IMG/VR virus record: IMGVR_UViG_3300020185_002501
Coordinates: 1-48,300 of that record
Strand: one strand, 5' to 3'
Source: a virus
Length of the DNA stretch: 48,300 bases
Part shown: in pieces, positions 37,658 through 46,238 of the stretch
Numbering within the stretch: position 1 is the first letter of the stretch
Layout: each line of letters begins with the position of its first letter
Translations under genes and position numbers: made by a program
Notes under the pieces: model-generated
Told to the model about the DNA's origin: nothing
Databases searched by the model: none
Seen by the model: the letters and a program-made list of their open reading frames with translations, nothing else

Positions 37658-39033
37658 GCACTTGGGCAGAATTTTATGATGACATTAAAGATCCATCCTG
37701 GCCTAAATGTGAATCAGAATCTGACTTTGTTAACCTTCCTCAATACATAAAAGATGAATGCATTAATATATACGGATATAATACCGAGCAGTTTAAAAAC
37801 AAAAGTAAACTTAAAAACAAACCATTTCCTATTAAAACTGCAACAGCATGTCAGCTTAAATGGAATTGGAGTACAGTATTCTTAACAACTGGCGAAACTG
37901 CTAGTTGCCATAGAACTAACCATCATAAGTTTGACACCGACGAGTTTGATTTTCACAACACACCGAGTAAGCTTGACGACCGCAACGAAATGTTAAAAGG
38001 CAACTGGCCCAAGGGAGGCTGTGATTACTGCCGGCACATCGAAGGTGCCGGCGGGCAAAGCGATAGAATTACCAACGCAGACTTTCCTGGGATACATGCG
38101 CCAGTTGAATTAGAAGATAATCCTCTAGCAACACAAGTAACGCCAAGGATACTCGAGATATACTTTGATAACACTTGCAACCTCAAGTGTTTGTATTGCG
38201 GTCCGCATTTTAGTAGTTTGTGGGATGCTGAAAATGTTAAACATGGTGAACCTAAATTTATTAAAGATCCTAATTTAAAATCAAATAAAGAAAAGTTATT
38301 TGATTGGTTAAAAGTTAATGGGCACAACTTAACTAACTTTAACATACTAGGGGGCGAACCACTATACCAACGTGAACTAGAAGAATGTCTAGATTTATTT
38401 GAAAAGCACCCTGCCCCTCACCTTAAATTACAAATCATTACTAACTTAAATGCTAAACTAAGTTACTTACAAACAGTTGTATCTAGAGTAAAGACTCTAA
38501 TAGATAATGGTTGTTTGCGTGAATTCGAAGTTACTGCAAGCCTAGACTGCTGGGGACCGCAACAAGAGTATGTGCGCTTTCCTTTAGATTTAAAATCATG
38601 GGAACAAAATTTTGAATACCTAGTAAGCCAAAAATGGATTAATCTTATTATTAGTTCAACAGTTACTCCATTATCTGTGAAAACATTACCAGACTTGCTG
38701 CTTAAAATACAAGAATGGAACAAGTTACGCCCTGTTTATCATTATCAAAATAGTGTAAACCATCCGCCAAACATGCAAATTGATATATTTGGAGATATCT
38801 TTAGCGACGACTTTAGAAGAATACTAGAACTAAAGCCGGAAACAACTCCAGAAGAAGTATCAAGTAAAAAGTACATAGCTGGTATTGCAGCACAAAGTAA
38901 AAGCCGCGATCAAGACGTAGAAAAGATAACAAGCTTGTTTCACTTCCTCAACAAAATGGATCAAAGACGTAAAACCGCCTGGCGTGAGTTATTTCCTTGG
39001 TTAATTGCCGAATTTAGAAAGCATAATTTATGA
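37654..39033 (+). CDS. Radical-SAM protein with N-terminal twitch-like Cys site, type I (3)
   Basis: A 459-residue protein, type I like 31506 and 35005 but more diverged. Cysteines C66, C85, C123 and C126 keep the type I spacing of the first pair (19 residues). The HNT motif, then C-[DE]-Y-C, are conserved. The radical-SAM triad is C175-x3-C179-x2-C182 (CNLKCLYC); LGGEPLYQ carries the GGE motif. The C-terminus keeps D-x-R-R and FP. The N-terminal extension of about 30 residues relative to the paralogs is unexplained. ATGA overlap with the previous gene and no good ribosome-binding site point to translational coupling. Confidence 0.8.
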   Translation: MSTWAEFYDDIKDPSWPKCESESDFVNLPQYIKDECINIYGYNTEQFKNKSKLKNKPFPIKTATACQLKWNWSTVFLTTGETASCHRTNHHKFDTDEFDFHNTPSKLDDRNEMLKGNWPKGGCDYCRHIEGAGGQSDRITNADFPGIHAPVELEDNPLATQVTPRILEIYFDNTCNLKCLYCGPHFSSLWDAENVKHGEPKFIKDPNLKSNKEKLFDWLKVNGHNLTNFNILGGEPLYQRELEECLDLFEKHPAPHLKLQIITNLNAKLSYLQTVVSRVKTLIDNGCLREFEVTASLDCWGPQQEYVRFPLDLKSWEQNFEYLVSQKWINLIISSTVTPLSVKTLPDLLLKIQEWNKLRPVYHYQNSVNHPPNMQIDIFGDIFSDDFRRILELKPETTPEEVSSKKYIAGIAAQSKSRDQDVEKITSLFHFLNKMDQRRKTAWRELFPWLIAEFRKHNL

Positions 39034-40232
39034 AACTACCACATGACACATTCTGTGTGCTACCTTGGGTAAGCATTGAAACATCTCCTATTGGCACTGC
39101 TCGTCCTTGCTGCTTGGCTGAAGATGAAATTAAAGATGCAGACGGTAATAAGTTTGATCTTAATAAGAACACATTAAACGAGATACACTACAGTGAATAT
39201 ATGGATAACTTGCGTCAAGACTTCTTGGATGCTAAAAAGCCGCAAACGTGTAGGAAGTGCTGGAACGAAGAACGCAGTGGACGTACTAGTAAACGCATGC
39301 ACACACTAAATCGACTCAAGCATATTGTCACAGACACAGAATGGAGCAAAGATGCTAAACCTCTTGTGTTTATTGATTTTAAGCTGGGCAATATTTGTAA
39401 TCTTAAATGTCGAATTTGCGGAAGCTGGAGCAGTAGCCAATTTGCCATTGAAGAAATTAAGTTTGAAGGCAAGGACAGTTTCCATTACGAAATGTTACAA
39501 AAAGGCGCCTGGCCCAGGAAGAATATAGAATTTTGGGAAACAGTTGACCCAATGATGGATCAAATTCGTTATTTGGAGTTCACCGGCGGCGAGCCATTTA
39601 TGATACAAGAGCACTTTGATCTGTTGCAGCGGTGTGTGGACGCAGGCATTGCTGGCAATATTGAAATACATTACAATACCAATGGTACACATTATCCAGA
39701 ACATGCTGAAGACATATGGAAACACTTCAAGCTAGTAGAAATTGCATTTAGTATTGATGATGTTGACGAGCGCTTTGAATACCAACGTGCAAATGCTGAC
39801 TGGCAAGTGGTTAATCACCACATGGATCGATTTGAACAGTTGCGTGATAAACTAGGCAACATACAGTTACAGATTTGCGCAACTGTTAATGTGTTTAATG
39901 TAATGTATCTCGAGGGACTTGCTAATTGGATTGATACTAGAAGTTTTGAATTTATCTACTGGAACATGTTACACGAAGCATATTACCATAGTGTAGGAAC
40001 ATTACCAGATACAGCCAAACAAATAGCAATACAGCGTTTGCAAGATGCCGATGTAACACCATATCATAGAGCAGAATTTGACAAGATCATTGATTTCATT
40101 AACAACGGCGTTAGCCTTGATGGCAATATATTACGTATGAAGATCAAAGATGTTGATTGGCGCAGAAACCAAGACTTGAGAACACATCACAGTGAGCTTG
40201 CTCAAGCAATTGGGTATGAGGGCCCAGAATGA
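39030..40232 (+). CDS. Radical-SAM protein with N-terminal twitch-like Cys site, type II (2)
   Basis: A 400-residue radical-SAM protein. N-terminal cysteines: C9 in FCVLPW, C27-C28 in PCCLAED, C74 and C77 in TCRKCW. The core triad is C123-x3-C127-x2-C130 (CNLKCRIC); FTGGEPFM carries the GGE motif and YNTNGTHYP a strand common to the family. It starts in an ATGA overlap with the preceding gene. Its shortest-in-family N-terminus starts directly at the twitch site. It overlaps the start of the nucleosidase gene by 4 bases, so the two should be translated together. Confidence 0.8.
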   Translation: MKLPHDTFCVLPWVSIETSPIGTARPCCLAEDEIKDADGNKFDLNKNTLNEIHYSEYMDNLRQDFLDAKKPQTCRKCWNEERSGRTSKRMHTLNRLKHIVTDTEWSKDAKPLVFIDFKLGNICNLKCRICGSWSSSQFAIEEIKFEGKDSFHYEMLQKGAWPRKNIEFWETVDPMMDQIRYLEFTGGEPFMIQEHFDLLQRCVDAGIAGNIEIHYNTNGTHYPEHAEDIWKHFKLVEIAFSIDDVDERFEYQRANADWQVVNHHMDRFEQLRDKLGNIQLQICATVNVFNVMYLEGLANWIDTRSFEFIYWNMLHEAYYHSVGTLPDTAKQIAIQRLQDADVTPYHRAEFDKIIDFINNGVSLDGNILRMKIKDVDWRRNQDLRTHHSELAQAIGYEGPE

Positions 40233-40801
40233 TACTAGTAATAGTTGCGCTTGAAGAAGAACTACCGGGTACACTTCCATTGGGTTATAAAAAACTAATC
40301 ACCGGTGTTGGAAAGGTTAACGCAACGCTTGCTCTGACTGCTGAACTATGTTATAATAATACTTACAGCAAAATAATTAACTACGGGTCAGCAGGAGGAA
40401 GTGCTGCACTCAAAGGTCAACTTGTTGGTGTGAGTGCGGTCATTGAACGTGACATGGATTGTACACCACTTGGTCTTCCGTTGTACGTTAGCCCAGGTGA
40501 TGAAGAACAAATGATTATTTGCCAAACTAAACACGATAGTTTGTTTGTGTGCGGAACTGGCGATAGTTTTAGTGTACCGCATATTAACTATCAAATAGTC
40601 GAAATGGAAGCATATGCATTAGCAAAGGTGTGTCAGAAGTTCGATGTACCTTTTGACTGCTATAAATATATTTCTGATAGCGATGCTGACGGGGACGATC
40701 AAGGCGCCGAATGGGCTGCTAACGTACACAAAGGCGCTGAATTGTTTACTACTACCGTGTTGAATAGAATTGTACCGAAACAACTAGAGATGATATTATG
40801 A
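40229..40801 (+). CDS. 5'-methylthioadenosine/SAH nucleosidase-like protein
   Basis: A 190-residue protein of the Pfs/MTAN-like nucleoside phosphorylase family: ITGVGKVNATLALTAE matches the nucleoside-binding loop, NYGSAGG the phosphate/purine pocket, IVEMEAYALAKV carries the ribose-binding glutamate (E127), and ISDSDADGDD has the catalytic aspartate position (D150). About 40 residues shorter than E. coli Pfs, so somewhat trimmed. The family hydrolyses MTA and SAH, and many members also take 5'-deoxyadenosine, the radical-SAM by-product that inhibits these enzymes. GAGGG at 40218-40222 precedes ATG. Its place in a radical-SAM operon makes by-product removal the most likely job; this is inference. 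Confidence 0.75.
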   Translation: MILVIVALEEELPGTLPLGYKKLITGVGKVNATLALTAELCYNNTYSKIINYGSAGGSAALKGQLVGVSAVIERDMDCTPLGLPLYVSPGDEEQMIICQTKHDSLFVCGTGDSFSVPHINYQIVEMEAYALAKVCQKFDVPFDCYKYISDSDADGDDQGAEWAANVHKGAELFTTTVLNRIVPKQLEMIL

Positions 40802-41214
40802 AAATAGGAATTACATTTAGTGCGTTTGATTTGTTACATGCTGGGCATATTGGCATGTTACGTGAAGCAAGAGCACATTGTGACTATTTGATTGTAGGAT
40901 TGCAAACTGATCCTACAATTGATCGCCCAGACACTAAAAACAAACCAGTGCAAACGCTAGTAGAGCGCTATACGCAACTTAATGCACTTAAATTTGTTGA
41001 CGAAATTGTTCCTTATCAGACTGAGCAAGACGTGATTGATATATTAGAACTATTCCAATTAGATGTACGATTCCTTGGGGAGGAATACAAACACACTGAC
41101 TTTAGCGGTAAAGACGTCTGTCAGAAGCGTGGAATAGTACTACACTTTAACAAACGAGACCATCGTTTTAGTACAAGTGATTTACGCAAAAGGGTAGCCG
41201 ATAGTGCCAGATGA
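40798..41214 (+). CDS. Cytidylyltransferase-like protein (TagD/RfaE family)
   Basis: A 138-residue nucleotidyltransferase: TFSAFDLLHAGHIGML carries the H14-x-G-H17 motif (HxGH), and RFSTSDLRKRV takes the place of the RxxxISTT motif. Size equals that of TagD-type glycerol-3-phosphate cytidylyltransferases. The reaction would be CTP plus an alcohol phosphate to a CDP-activated compound and diphosphate. The substrate cannot be read from sequence; nearby sugar-type genes make a CDP-linked polyol or sugar plausible. ATGA overlap with the preceding gene. Overlaps the next radical-SAM gene by 11 bases. Confidence 0.75.
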   Translation: MKIGITFSAFDLLHAGHIGMLREARAHCDYLIVGLQTDPTIDRPDTKNKPVQTLVERYTQLNALKFVDEIVPYQTEQDVIDILELFQLDVRFLGEEYKHTDFSGKDVCQKRGIVLHFNKRDHRFSTSDLRKRVADSAR

Positions 41215-42262
41215 GATCATACATGTTTCGCAAGAAACACTTGATCGAGAAGCTGCTGAGCTAGAATTGTTTCAGAATTCTAGTTACTGTCCATTGGTAT
41301 TTCACGGGTTATATGCTCGTAGATTTCCTGGCGACACACAAGAAGTTGCACCATGCTGTTTAGCTAAACCGTCACAGCGTTTTAGTGGACACGAAGATCT
41401 AATGTCTAATAGGCATTTAGAAAACATACGCCGTGATGTAAGAAACAATCAAAAACCAGAAGCATGCGAGCATTGCTGGGAGAATGAATCCTACGGAGGT
41501 TACAGCCCAAGAGCACTTGCTATTGATCGTTACAAAGCTAAAAATTTGCCAGCAACTATTGAACAAAGTGAGCTCAACAGCGGCAAGTGCTACAGTGTGG
41601 ACTATAACACATTGCCAATTTGCAATGCTAAGTGTATAATATGTAGTTCAGCATATTCAAGTCTGTGGGCTGCTGAAGAAGGTATCAAAATCATTGCCGG
41701 AGATGAACTCAAGTACGATCACCTGTCAGGCACTAATTTAGATGATGTGCAGTTAATCTATTTCAACGGAGGAGAACCATTATTAACTGGTGAGCACTTG
41801 TCTCTTTTGAAAAAGATTAAAGATTTAAGCACTGTTGATATATCTTATAATACCAATGGCAGTGTGTATCCATCTAAGGAAACACTTGCATTATGGAAAC
41901 AAGCAAAGTCAGTTCGGTTATATTTTAGTATAGACGGAATTGGCAAACGTTTTGAAGAAACCCGCACTCCTCTTAAATGGGCCAAAGTTTCAAAAATTAT
42001 AAAAAAAGTAAATCTATTAGAAGGTATTCCGATTAGTTGTGCATACACAATAGGAGTACACAACGTATTTGATTTAGAAGATACAATCAATTGGTTTGCA
42101 GCCTTGCCGGATTTTGATGTCACTTCAAATTTTTATGTACACACAGTGTATGGTACGCTGTCAATGCAACAAGCAAACCCGCAACAAAAAGTATCGTTTA
42201 AGAACGAATTGTCAAAATTTAAAGATTTTGATTGGTACAACGAGATAGTGAACTCATTCTAA
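41204..42262 (+). CDS. Radical-SAM protein with N-terminal twitch-like Cys site, type II (3)
   Basis: A 352-residue radical-SAM protein, the shortest of the group. It begins at GTG with AAAAGGG at 41187-41193, 10 bases upstream. N-terminal cysteines C29, C51-C52 (APCCLAK), C88 and C91 (ACEHCWENE). The core triad is C140-x3-C144-x2-C147 (CNAKCIIC), with FNGGEPLLT and YNTNGSVYP. The C-terminus lacks the last helices of the other paralogs. The start is inside the cytidylyltransferase gene, and the stop shares a base with the next start (TAATG). Confidence 0.75.
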   Translation: MPDEIIHVSQETLDREAAELELFQNSSYCPLVFHGLYARRFPGDTQEVAPCCLAKPSQRFSGHEDLMSNRHLENIRRDVRNNQKPEACEHCWENESYGGYSPRALAIDRYKAKNLPATIEQSELNSGKCYSVDYNTLPICNAKCIICSSAYSSLWAAEEGIKIIAGDELKYDHLSGTNLDDVQLIYFNGGEPLLTGEHLSLLKKIKDLSTVDISYNTNGSVYPSKETLALWKQAKSVRLYFSIDGIGKRFEETRTPLKWAKVSKIIKKVNLLEGIPISCAYTIGVHNVFDLEDTINWFAALPDFDVTSNFYVHTVYGTLSMQQANPQQKVSFKNELSKFKDFDWYNEIVNSF

Positions 42263-43578
42263 TGAAAAAACCAGACAGCAAGCCAGCTACATTGTGCATG
42301 GCACCTTGGACACACACTTACCTAAGCCCGCAAACTGAAAGACGTTTGTGTTGTGCAAGCCGTGAGTCAGCACAGAATTTTGAACAATACATCGATACGA
42401 ATGAGGGCAGTGGCAAATATCAACCTGCAAGCCTCGACGAGCATTGGAACAACGAACATATGCAAAGTGTTCGTAAACGCATGATGGCCGGAGAAACATT
42501 GCCCGAGTGTGATGTGTGTAACAGTCAGCTATTAAATACAGATGTATACCGTAGTTACTTTGAAAGAATGTTCCAGCACAAGTACGATGACATTTGGGAA
42601 AAAACGGACGATACTGGCACAACTACAATGAAACCCATTAGCTGGGATTATCGTTTTAGTAACTTGTGCAACTTTAAATGTCGCATGTGTGGTGATATGT
42701 TAAGCAGTAGTTGGGAAGCAGAAGCCAAACTCAACAACATGGTTAAATGGGATAATCCTCAAAACAATTGGATGAAGCCCGAAGTTAGAAAAGAAATATC
42801 AAACTACCAAGACACGCAAATTGAACAAGAATTCAATGAAGCAGTCGAAGAACATCGCGTTGAAGAGATTTACTGGGTAGGTGGCGAGCCTCTTATGTAC
42901 GAACAACACTGGCGATATATGAAACGTATTGTTGAGTTAGGCGACGGGCCACGCTTGTACGCAAGGTATAATAGTAATCTCAGCAGAGTTAACTATAAAG
43001 GTGTAAATCTATATCATGATATCTTGGTGCATATACGTGATTGGCAAATGTGTGCAAGTTTGGACGGTACAGGCCAAATCGGCGAGTACATACGTACAGG
43101 TTTAAAATACGATGAATGGGTAGACAATTTTAAACAAGGGTTAGAAATAGCAACTCATCCGCGACAAATGCGTATCGATTTTACGCTTACATTACCTGGA
43201 ATGATGGATGTAGTAAACGTACAAAAGTTGGCAGACGAACTTAATGTAGCTATACTTGCTAAAGTAATATTCACATTTACACCAGACATTATAATGAGTC
43301 CATTGGCGTTGCCACGAAAAATACTAGACGGCCTGGTAGATGAACTAATTACAAACAACACACTCGGTGATGCATTAAAAAGCGTGTTACTACAATTAAA
43401 AAATAGACCCAACATGGAAGAAACGTATCCTAGAGACGAGTACTGGAGAGGCATGCGTAAAGGTAAAAGACGCATACTTGCACTTGAGGGTATTAGAAAA
43501 GATACGTTATGCATGAGAGAAATACTTAGTGCTAACACTGACATCTTAAATTGGTGGGATAGTATAAGCACAGACTAG
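42262..43578 (+). CDS. Radical-SAM protein with N-terminal twitch-like Cys site, type II (4)
   Basis: A 438-residue radical-SAM protein. The core triad is C136-x3-C140-x2-C143 (CNFKCRMC), and VGGEPLMYE is the GGE motif. N-terminal cysteines C12 (LCMAPW), C30-C31 (RLCCASRE), C83 and C86 (ECDVCN). It resembles the gene at 36371, including a RFSNLCN lead-in before the triad and a GIRKDT C-terminal motif. ATG at 42262 overlaps the preceding stop by one base; the frame runs 10 codons further upstream, but no ribosome-binding site supports an earlier start and the twitch motif follows from 42262 as in its paralogs. Substrate unknown. Confidence 0.8.
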   Translation: MKKPDSKPATLCMAPWTHTYLSPQTERRLCCASRESAQNFEQYIDTNEGSGKYQPASLDEHWNNEHMQSVRKRMMAGETLPECDVCNSQLLNTDVYRSYFERMFQHKYDDIWEKTDDTGTTTMKPISWDYRFSNLCNFKCRMCGDMLSSSWEAEAKLNNMVKWDNPQNNWMKPEVRKEISNYQDTQIEQEFNEAVEEHRVEEIYWVGGEPLMYEQHWRYMKRIVELGDGPRLYARYNSNLSRVNYKGVNLYHDILVHIRDWQMCASLDGTGQIGEYIRTGLKYDEWVDNFKQGLEIATHPRQMRIDFTLTLPGMMDVVNVQKLADELNVAILAKVIFTFTPDIIMSPLALPRKILDGLVDELITNNTLGDALKSVLLQLKNRPNMEETYPRDEYWRGMRKGKRRILALEGIRKDTLCMREILSANTDILNWWDSISTD

Positions 43579-43587
43579 GAGATGCTA

Positions 43588-44232
43588 ATGTTTAAATATG
43601 ATGATAATTGCGGACATTGTTCAGACTTTATACCAGAATCTGACTTAGATCAGATTGTTGAATATATGAAACAATTAACTCCAAATATAACACCAGAAGG
43701 ACCGTGCCACGGTGTTGACATTAATCATACAGAAGCATACGATTGGTTTGTTGTAAACATATTAAACAGATTACGCAAATACACAGGACGCCCTGATCTT
43801 AATTTAATATTTGGCATGTATGCTGATCTTGGACAGAGTTTTAGAATACACACAGACTTTAAAACAATTCCGGAAAACGAGCATAATCCCAATGGGAAAC
43901 AGTTTGCTAGTTTCTTAATCCCAATAAGTGTGGACCACAACAAAGAACGTTGCAGTGTTAATAGTACAATGGTATTTGAAATGGAACCCTTACCTGAAGA
44001 TCAACCTGCTAAAGAACAACCATGGCATTACCGTATCAAGCATATTAATCCACCAAGAGTAAGAAAACAATATGGCACACTTGACTATCGCCATTATGAA
44101 TTAGTAGATGAAATTTATTGGAAAACTGGTGACCTCATATGGTGGAATAGTTTGTATCCACATTGTGGCGTAGACAATGCTGCCATTGGCATTAAAGATA
44201 AGCAGATGCTGGTAATACACACATATGTTTAA
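43588..44232 (+). CDS. 2-oxoglutarate/Fe(II)-oxygenase-like protein
   Basis: A 214-residue protein with an HxD...H iron-binding layout: FRIHTDF gives H88-x-D90, and GDLIWWNSLYPHCGVDN gives H192, with the double-stranded beta-helix pattern (GDLIWWN) just before it. A basic residue (KDKQ) follows about 10 residues later, where the 2-oxoglutarate carboxylate would bind. AGGAG at 43577-43581 is 6 bases before ATG 43588; an ATG at 43582 is too close. It follows the radical-SAM gene by 9 bases and overlaps the aminotransferase-like gene. Hydroxylase or cupin-like role likely; substrate unknown. Confidence 0.5.
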   Translation: MFKYDDNCGHCSDFIPESDLDQIVEYMKQLTPNITPEGPCHGVDINHTEAYDWFVVNILNRLRKYTGRPDLNLIFGMYADLGQSFRIHTDFKTIPENEHNPNGKQFASFLIPISVDHNKERCSVNSTMVFEMEPLPEDQPAKEQPWHYRIKHINPPRVRKQYGTLDYRHYELVDEIYWKTGDLIWWNSLYPHCGVDNAAIGIKDKQMLVIHTYV

Positions 44233-45061
44233 TAAAGGGCTGTTAACACCAAACAGTTTGGCTATGTTGTCAGACGACAAGTTGGACACTGTTCGACGCA
44301 ATATTATGGATGGTCAATGTGTTTGGAAAAGTCTGCAACGCAAGCCGCATGACGAATTTAAAGAAAATTTTGACTATTATGTAAAAAATAATAAAGGATT
44401 TACACTCAGCCACATTGACCAATTCCCACACAAAGAAATTATTGTTGGGTGTCATCATTATTTAGACGGGTTAATGATTAAGTACGGTAGAGAAAATCTA
44501 CAAGTACTAGAGCACGATTACACTTACTACAAACGTCTGGATCCTGACAGAAACTTCAGCACTGTTGGCAATTTACAACCCAATGGTGCATTAGTAATTG
44601 CAACACCGTTTCCTGGGTATCTAGGTGTACATCCTGAGTTTAACGACATACTCAAAGAAGCAACCGAAAAGAATATTGATATACACCTCGATGGTGCTTG
44701 GCTTAGTTGTAGTACAGGGTTGGATATTGATCTCAGTACATCATGTATTAAGAGCATCGGGATTAGCATGAGCAAAGGTTATCATGCTAGCTGGAATAGA
44801 ATTGGATTGCGTTACACTCGCAGCGAGGATTTGGTTGATCCGATTACAATATACGACAGGAGTCAAATGTGCCCATGGACCACAGCAGCCGCAGGTATAT
44901 TGTTATTAGATAATGTACCAATAGACTATATGTGGGACACTTACGGCGACCGTTATTATCAACTTGTTAAACATTTTGATTTAGAAGTAGGCAACATACT
45001 ATTTTCAGCCTACGGCAAAGATAGAATTATTTACAGCTTAAAGGACTTATTATTAGCATGA
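44225..45061 (+). CDS. PLP-dependent aminotransferase-like protein (fold type I)
   Basis: A 278-residue protein. HLDGAWLSCSTG has the aspartate (D156) that contacts the pyridoxal nitrogen, and ISMSKGYHASWNRIGLRYTR has K184 in the place of the Schiff-base lysine, 28 residues on, the usual spacing in fold type I. It is short for this class (about 350-400 is usual), lacking the C-terminal small domain, so activity is not assured and it may be a reduced relative or partner. Overlap of 8 bases with the oxygenase-like gene and 4 with the next. Confidence 0.5.
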   Translation: MFNKGLLTPNSLAMLSDDKLDTVRRNIMDGQCVWKSLQRKPHDEFKENFDYYVKNNKGFTLSHIDQFPHKEIIVGCHHYLDGLMIKYGRENLQVLEHDYTYYKRLDPDRNFSTVGNLQPNGALVIATPFPGYLGVHPEFNDILKEATEKNIDIHLDGAWLSCSTGLDIDLSTSCIKSIGISMSKGYHASWNRIGLRYTRSEDLVDPITIYDRSQMCPWTTAAAGILLLDNVPIDYMWDTYGDRYYQLVKHFDLEVGNILFSAYGKDRIIYSLKDLLLA

Positions 45062-46119
45062 CTACCATTGATAGAATTGAAATGAAATTGAGAAATACTA
45101 ACACAGGTGAATTATTTCCTGTGTACATTGATGTTTATGATAATGGGTTAAGCCGTAAATGGTTGCAATCATTAAATGGCATACTAGAACAAAACTTACA
45201 CCTTGAAAAGAACTATTGCTTTTTTGGATTTCCAGACGGTGAACGTACTTTGCAATTACTAGTTGATCAAATTAATGCAACAATTAAAGGTATCAATGAC
45301 AGTAGTATCGATTACTACATTGATGATCATTTCACAGTTGACAATGTTGTTGAAATAGAATCAACAATAAACTTTGGAGAAAGCATGGGCATTAACCATG
45401 ACAAGTTTAATCAGCTACACTTGTACTTTGAAGAAACACAAGGCGAAAGCGGTAACATGAGCAAGCATTATTTGGCAGCAGACACCGAAACCCGTTGGTA
45501 CATTCGTCAATTAAACTTGTTGTGTCATGAAGCAGAAGCTCTTATTTTAAGTCTGCGCAAAAAAGAACATGCACCAGACTGGGTACGCCCTAGTAACGTT
45601 ATGTGTTTTTTAAACGCTCCTAGATTTATATTAGACGAAGATGATTACGAACACTTCGGCATTGATACAATCGCACGTGATCACGGCGGTGTGTATGTTG
45701 GTGTTAACAAGGCAGTGGGTAAACACCATTGGGAGGTTTTCCAGGATGAGGGTGCTGACAGTCGCGTCGACGAACTTACTACTACCTCACTAAAGCCGCA
45801 AACTGAAGCCGCAGGAGACTTTGATATCGAATGGGGCAAAGAAACACTAACACAAGGGTTTATGCAACAGCGTTTAGGAAACTTCCGTCAATGGCTAATA
45901 GACAACAACTTTGATCCCAACGATAAAAGTTTAACAATTGGGCACCCTAAAGTAGCACAAGTAGACTTAATGGCAAGTTTTTCTACTACTGACTTTCATG
46001 ACATACTAAGTAAGTTAACAACAAGCTTAGATGTGTATAGCATACGTACATCAGACGCTTACGCTGAGTATGATTATACTTGGCGAGAAAGTAAAAAATT
46101 ACAGGTGCCGTTATTATGA
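45058..46119 (+). CDS. Conserved hypothetical protein of the radical-SAM operon
   Basis: A 353-residue protein with no recognised domain. Residues 1-70 (IEMKLRNTNTGELFPVYIDV and the following strand-helix) look like a ubiquitin-like beta-grasp fold by pattern only. The middle has many acidic residues and an ADTETRWYIRQLNLLCHEAE helix, then PSNVMCFLNAPRFIL and GIDTIARDHGGVYVGVNKAV. No transmembrane segment, metal site or nucleotide motif is clear. AAAGGA at 45040-45045 is a little far from the ATG, and an ATGA overlap suggests coupling to the upstream gene. It lies between the aminotransferase-like gene and metK, so a role in the same pathway is likely. Confidence 0.5.
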   Translation: MTTIDRIEMKLRNTNTGELFPVYIDVYDNGLSRKWLQSLNGILEQNLHLEKNYCFFGFPDGERTLQLLVDQINATIKGINDSSIDYYIDDHFTVDNVVEIESTINFGESMGINHDKFNQLHLYFEETQGESGNMSKHYLAADTETRWYIRQLNLLCHEAEALILSLRKKEHAPDWVRPSNVMCFLNAPRFILDEDDYEHFGIDTIARDHGGVYVGVNKAVGKHHWEVFQDEGADSRVDELTTTSLKPQTEAAGDFDIEWGKETLTQGFMQQRLGNFRQWLIDNNFDPNDKSLTIGHPKVAQVDLMASFSTTDFHDILSKLTTSLDVYSIRTSDAYAEYDYTWRESKKLQVPLL

Positions 46120-46238
46120 AAACAATTAAACGAATACTGAGGTTTCCAAAAACTTTGTACAACAAAATTAAACTTGAAATCCGGTATCGAAAAAAACTTA
46201 AAGAACTTAGAAAACGTGATCCGTTTATCTACAAATGA
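46116..46238 (+). CDS. Small basic protein of 40 residues, function unknown
   Basis: Forty residues from ATG at 46116 to TGA at 46238, overlapping the stop of the 353-residue gene at its start and the ATG of metK at its end. It is strongly basic (14 Lys and Arg) with ILRFPKTLYNKIKLE and ending RDPFIYK. No signal peptide. Both overlaps and an ACAGG about 10 bases upstream argue it is translated. From memory, small basic proteins ending similarly lie near metK in marine phages. It could be a nucleic-acid or partner-binding peptide, or a short substrate of the neighbouring radical-SAM enzymes; neither is shown. Confidence 0.5.
   Translation: MKTIKRILRFPKTLYNKIKLEIRYRKKLKELRKRDPFIYK

Noticed and set aside
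46116-46238. Annotating the 40-residue ORF as a RiPP precursor
   Set aside because: No leader/core boundary, no Cys or Ser/Thr-rich core, and a uniform basic composition; kept only as a hypothesis.
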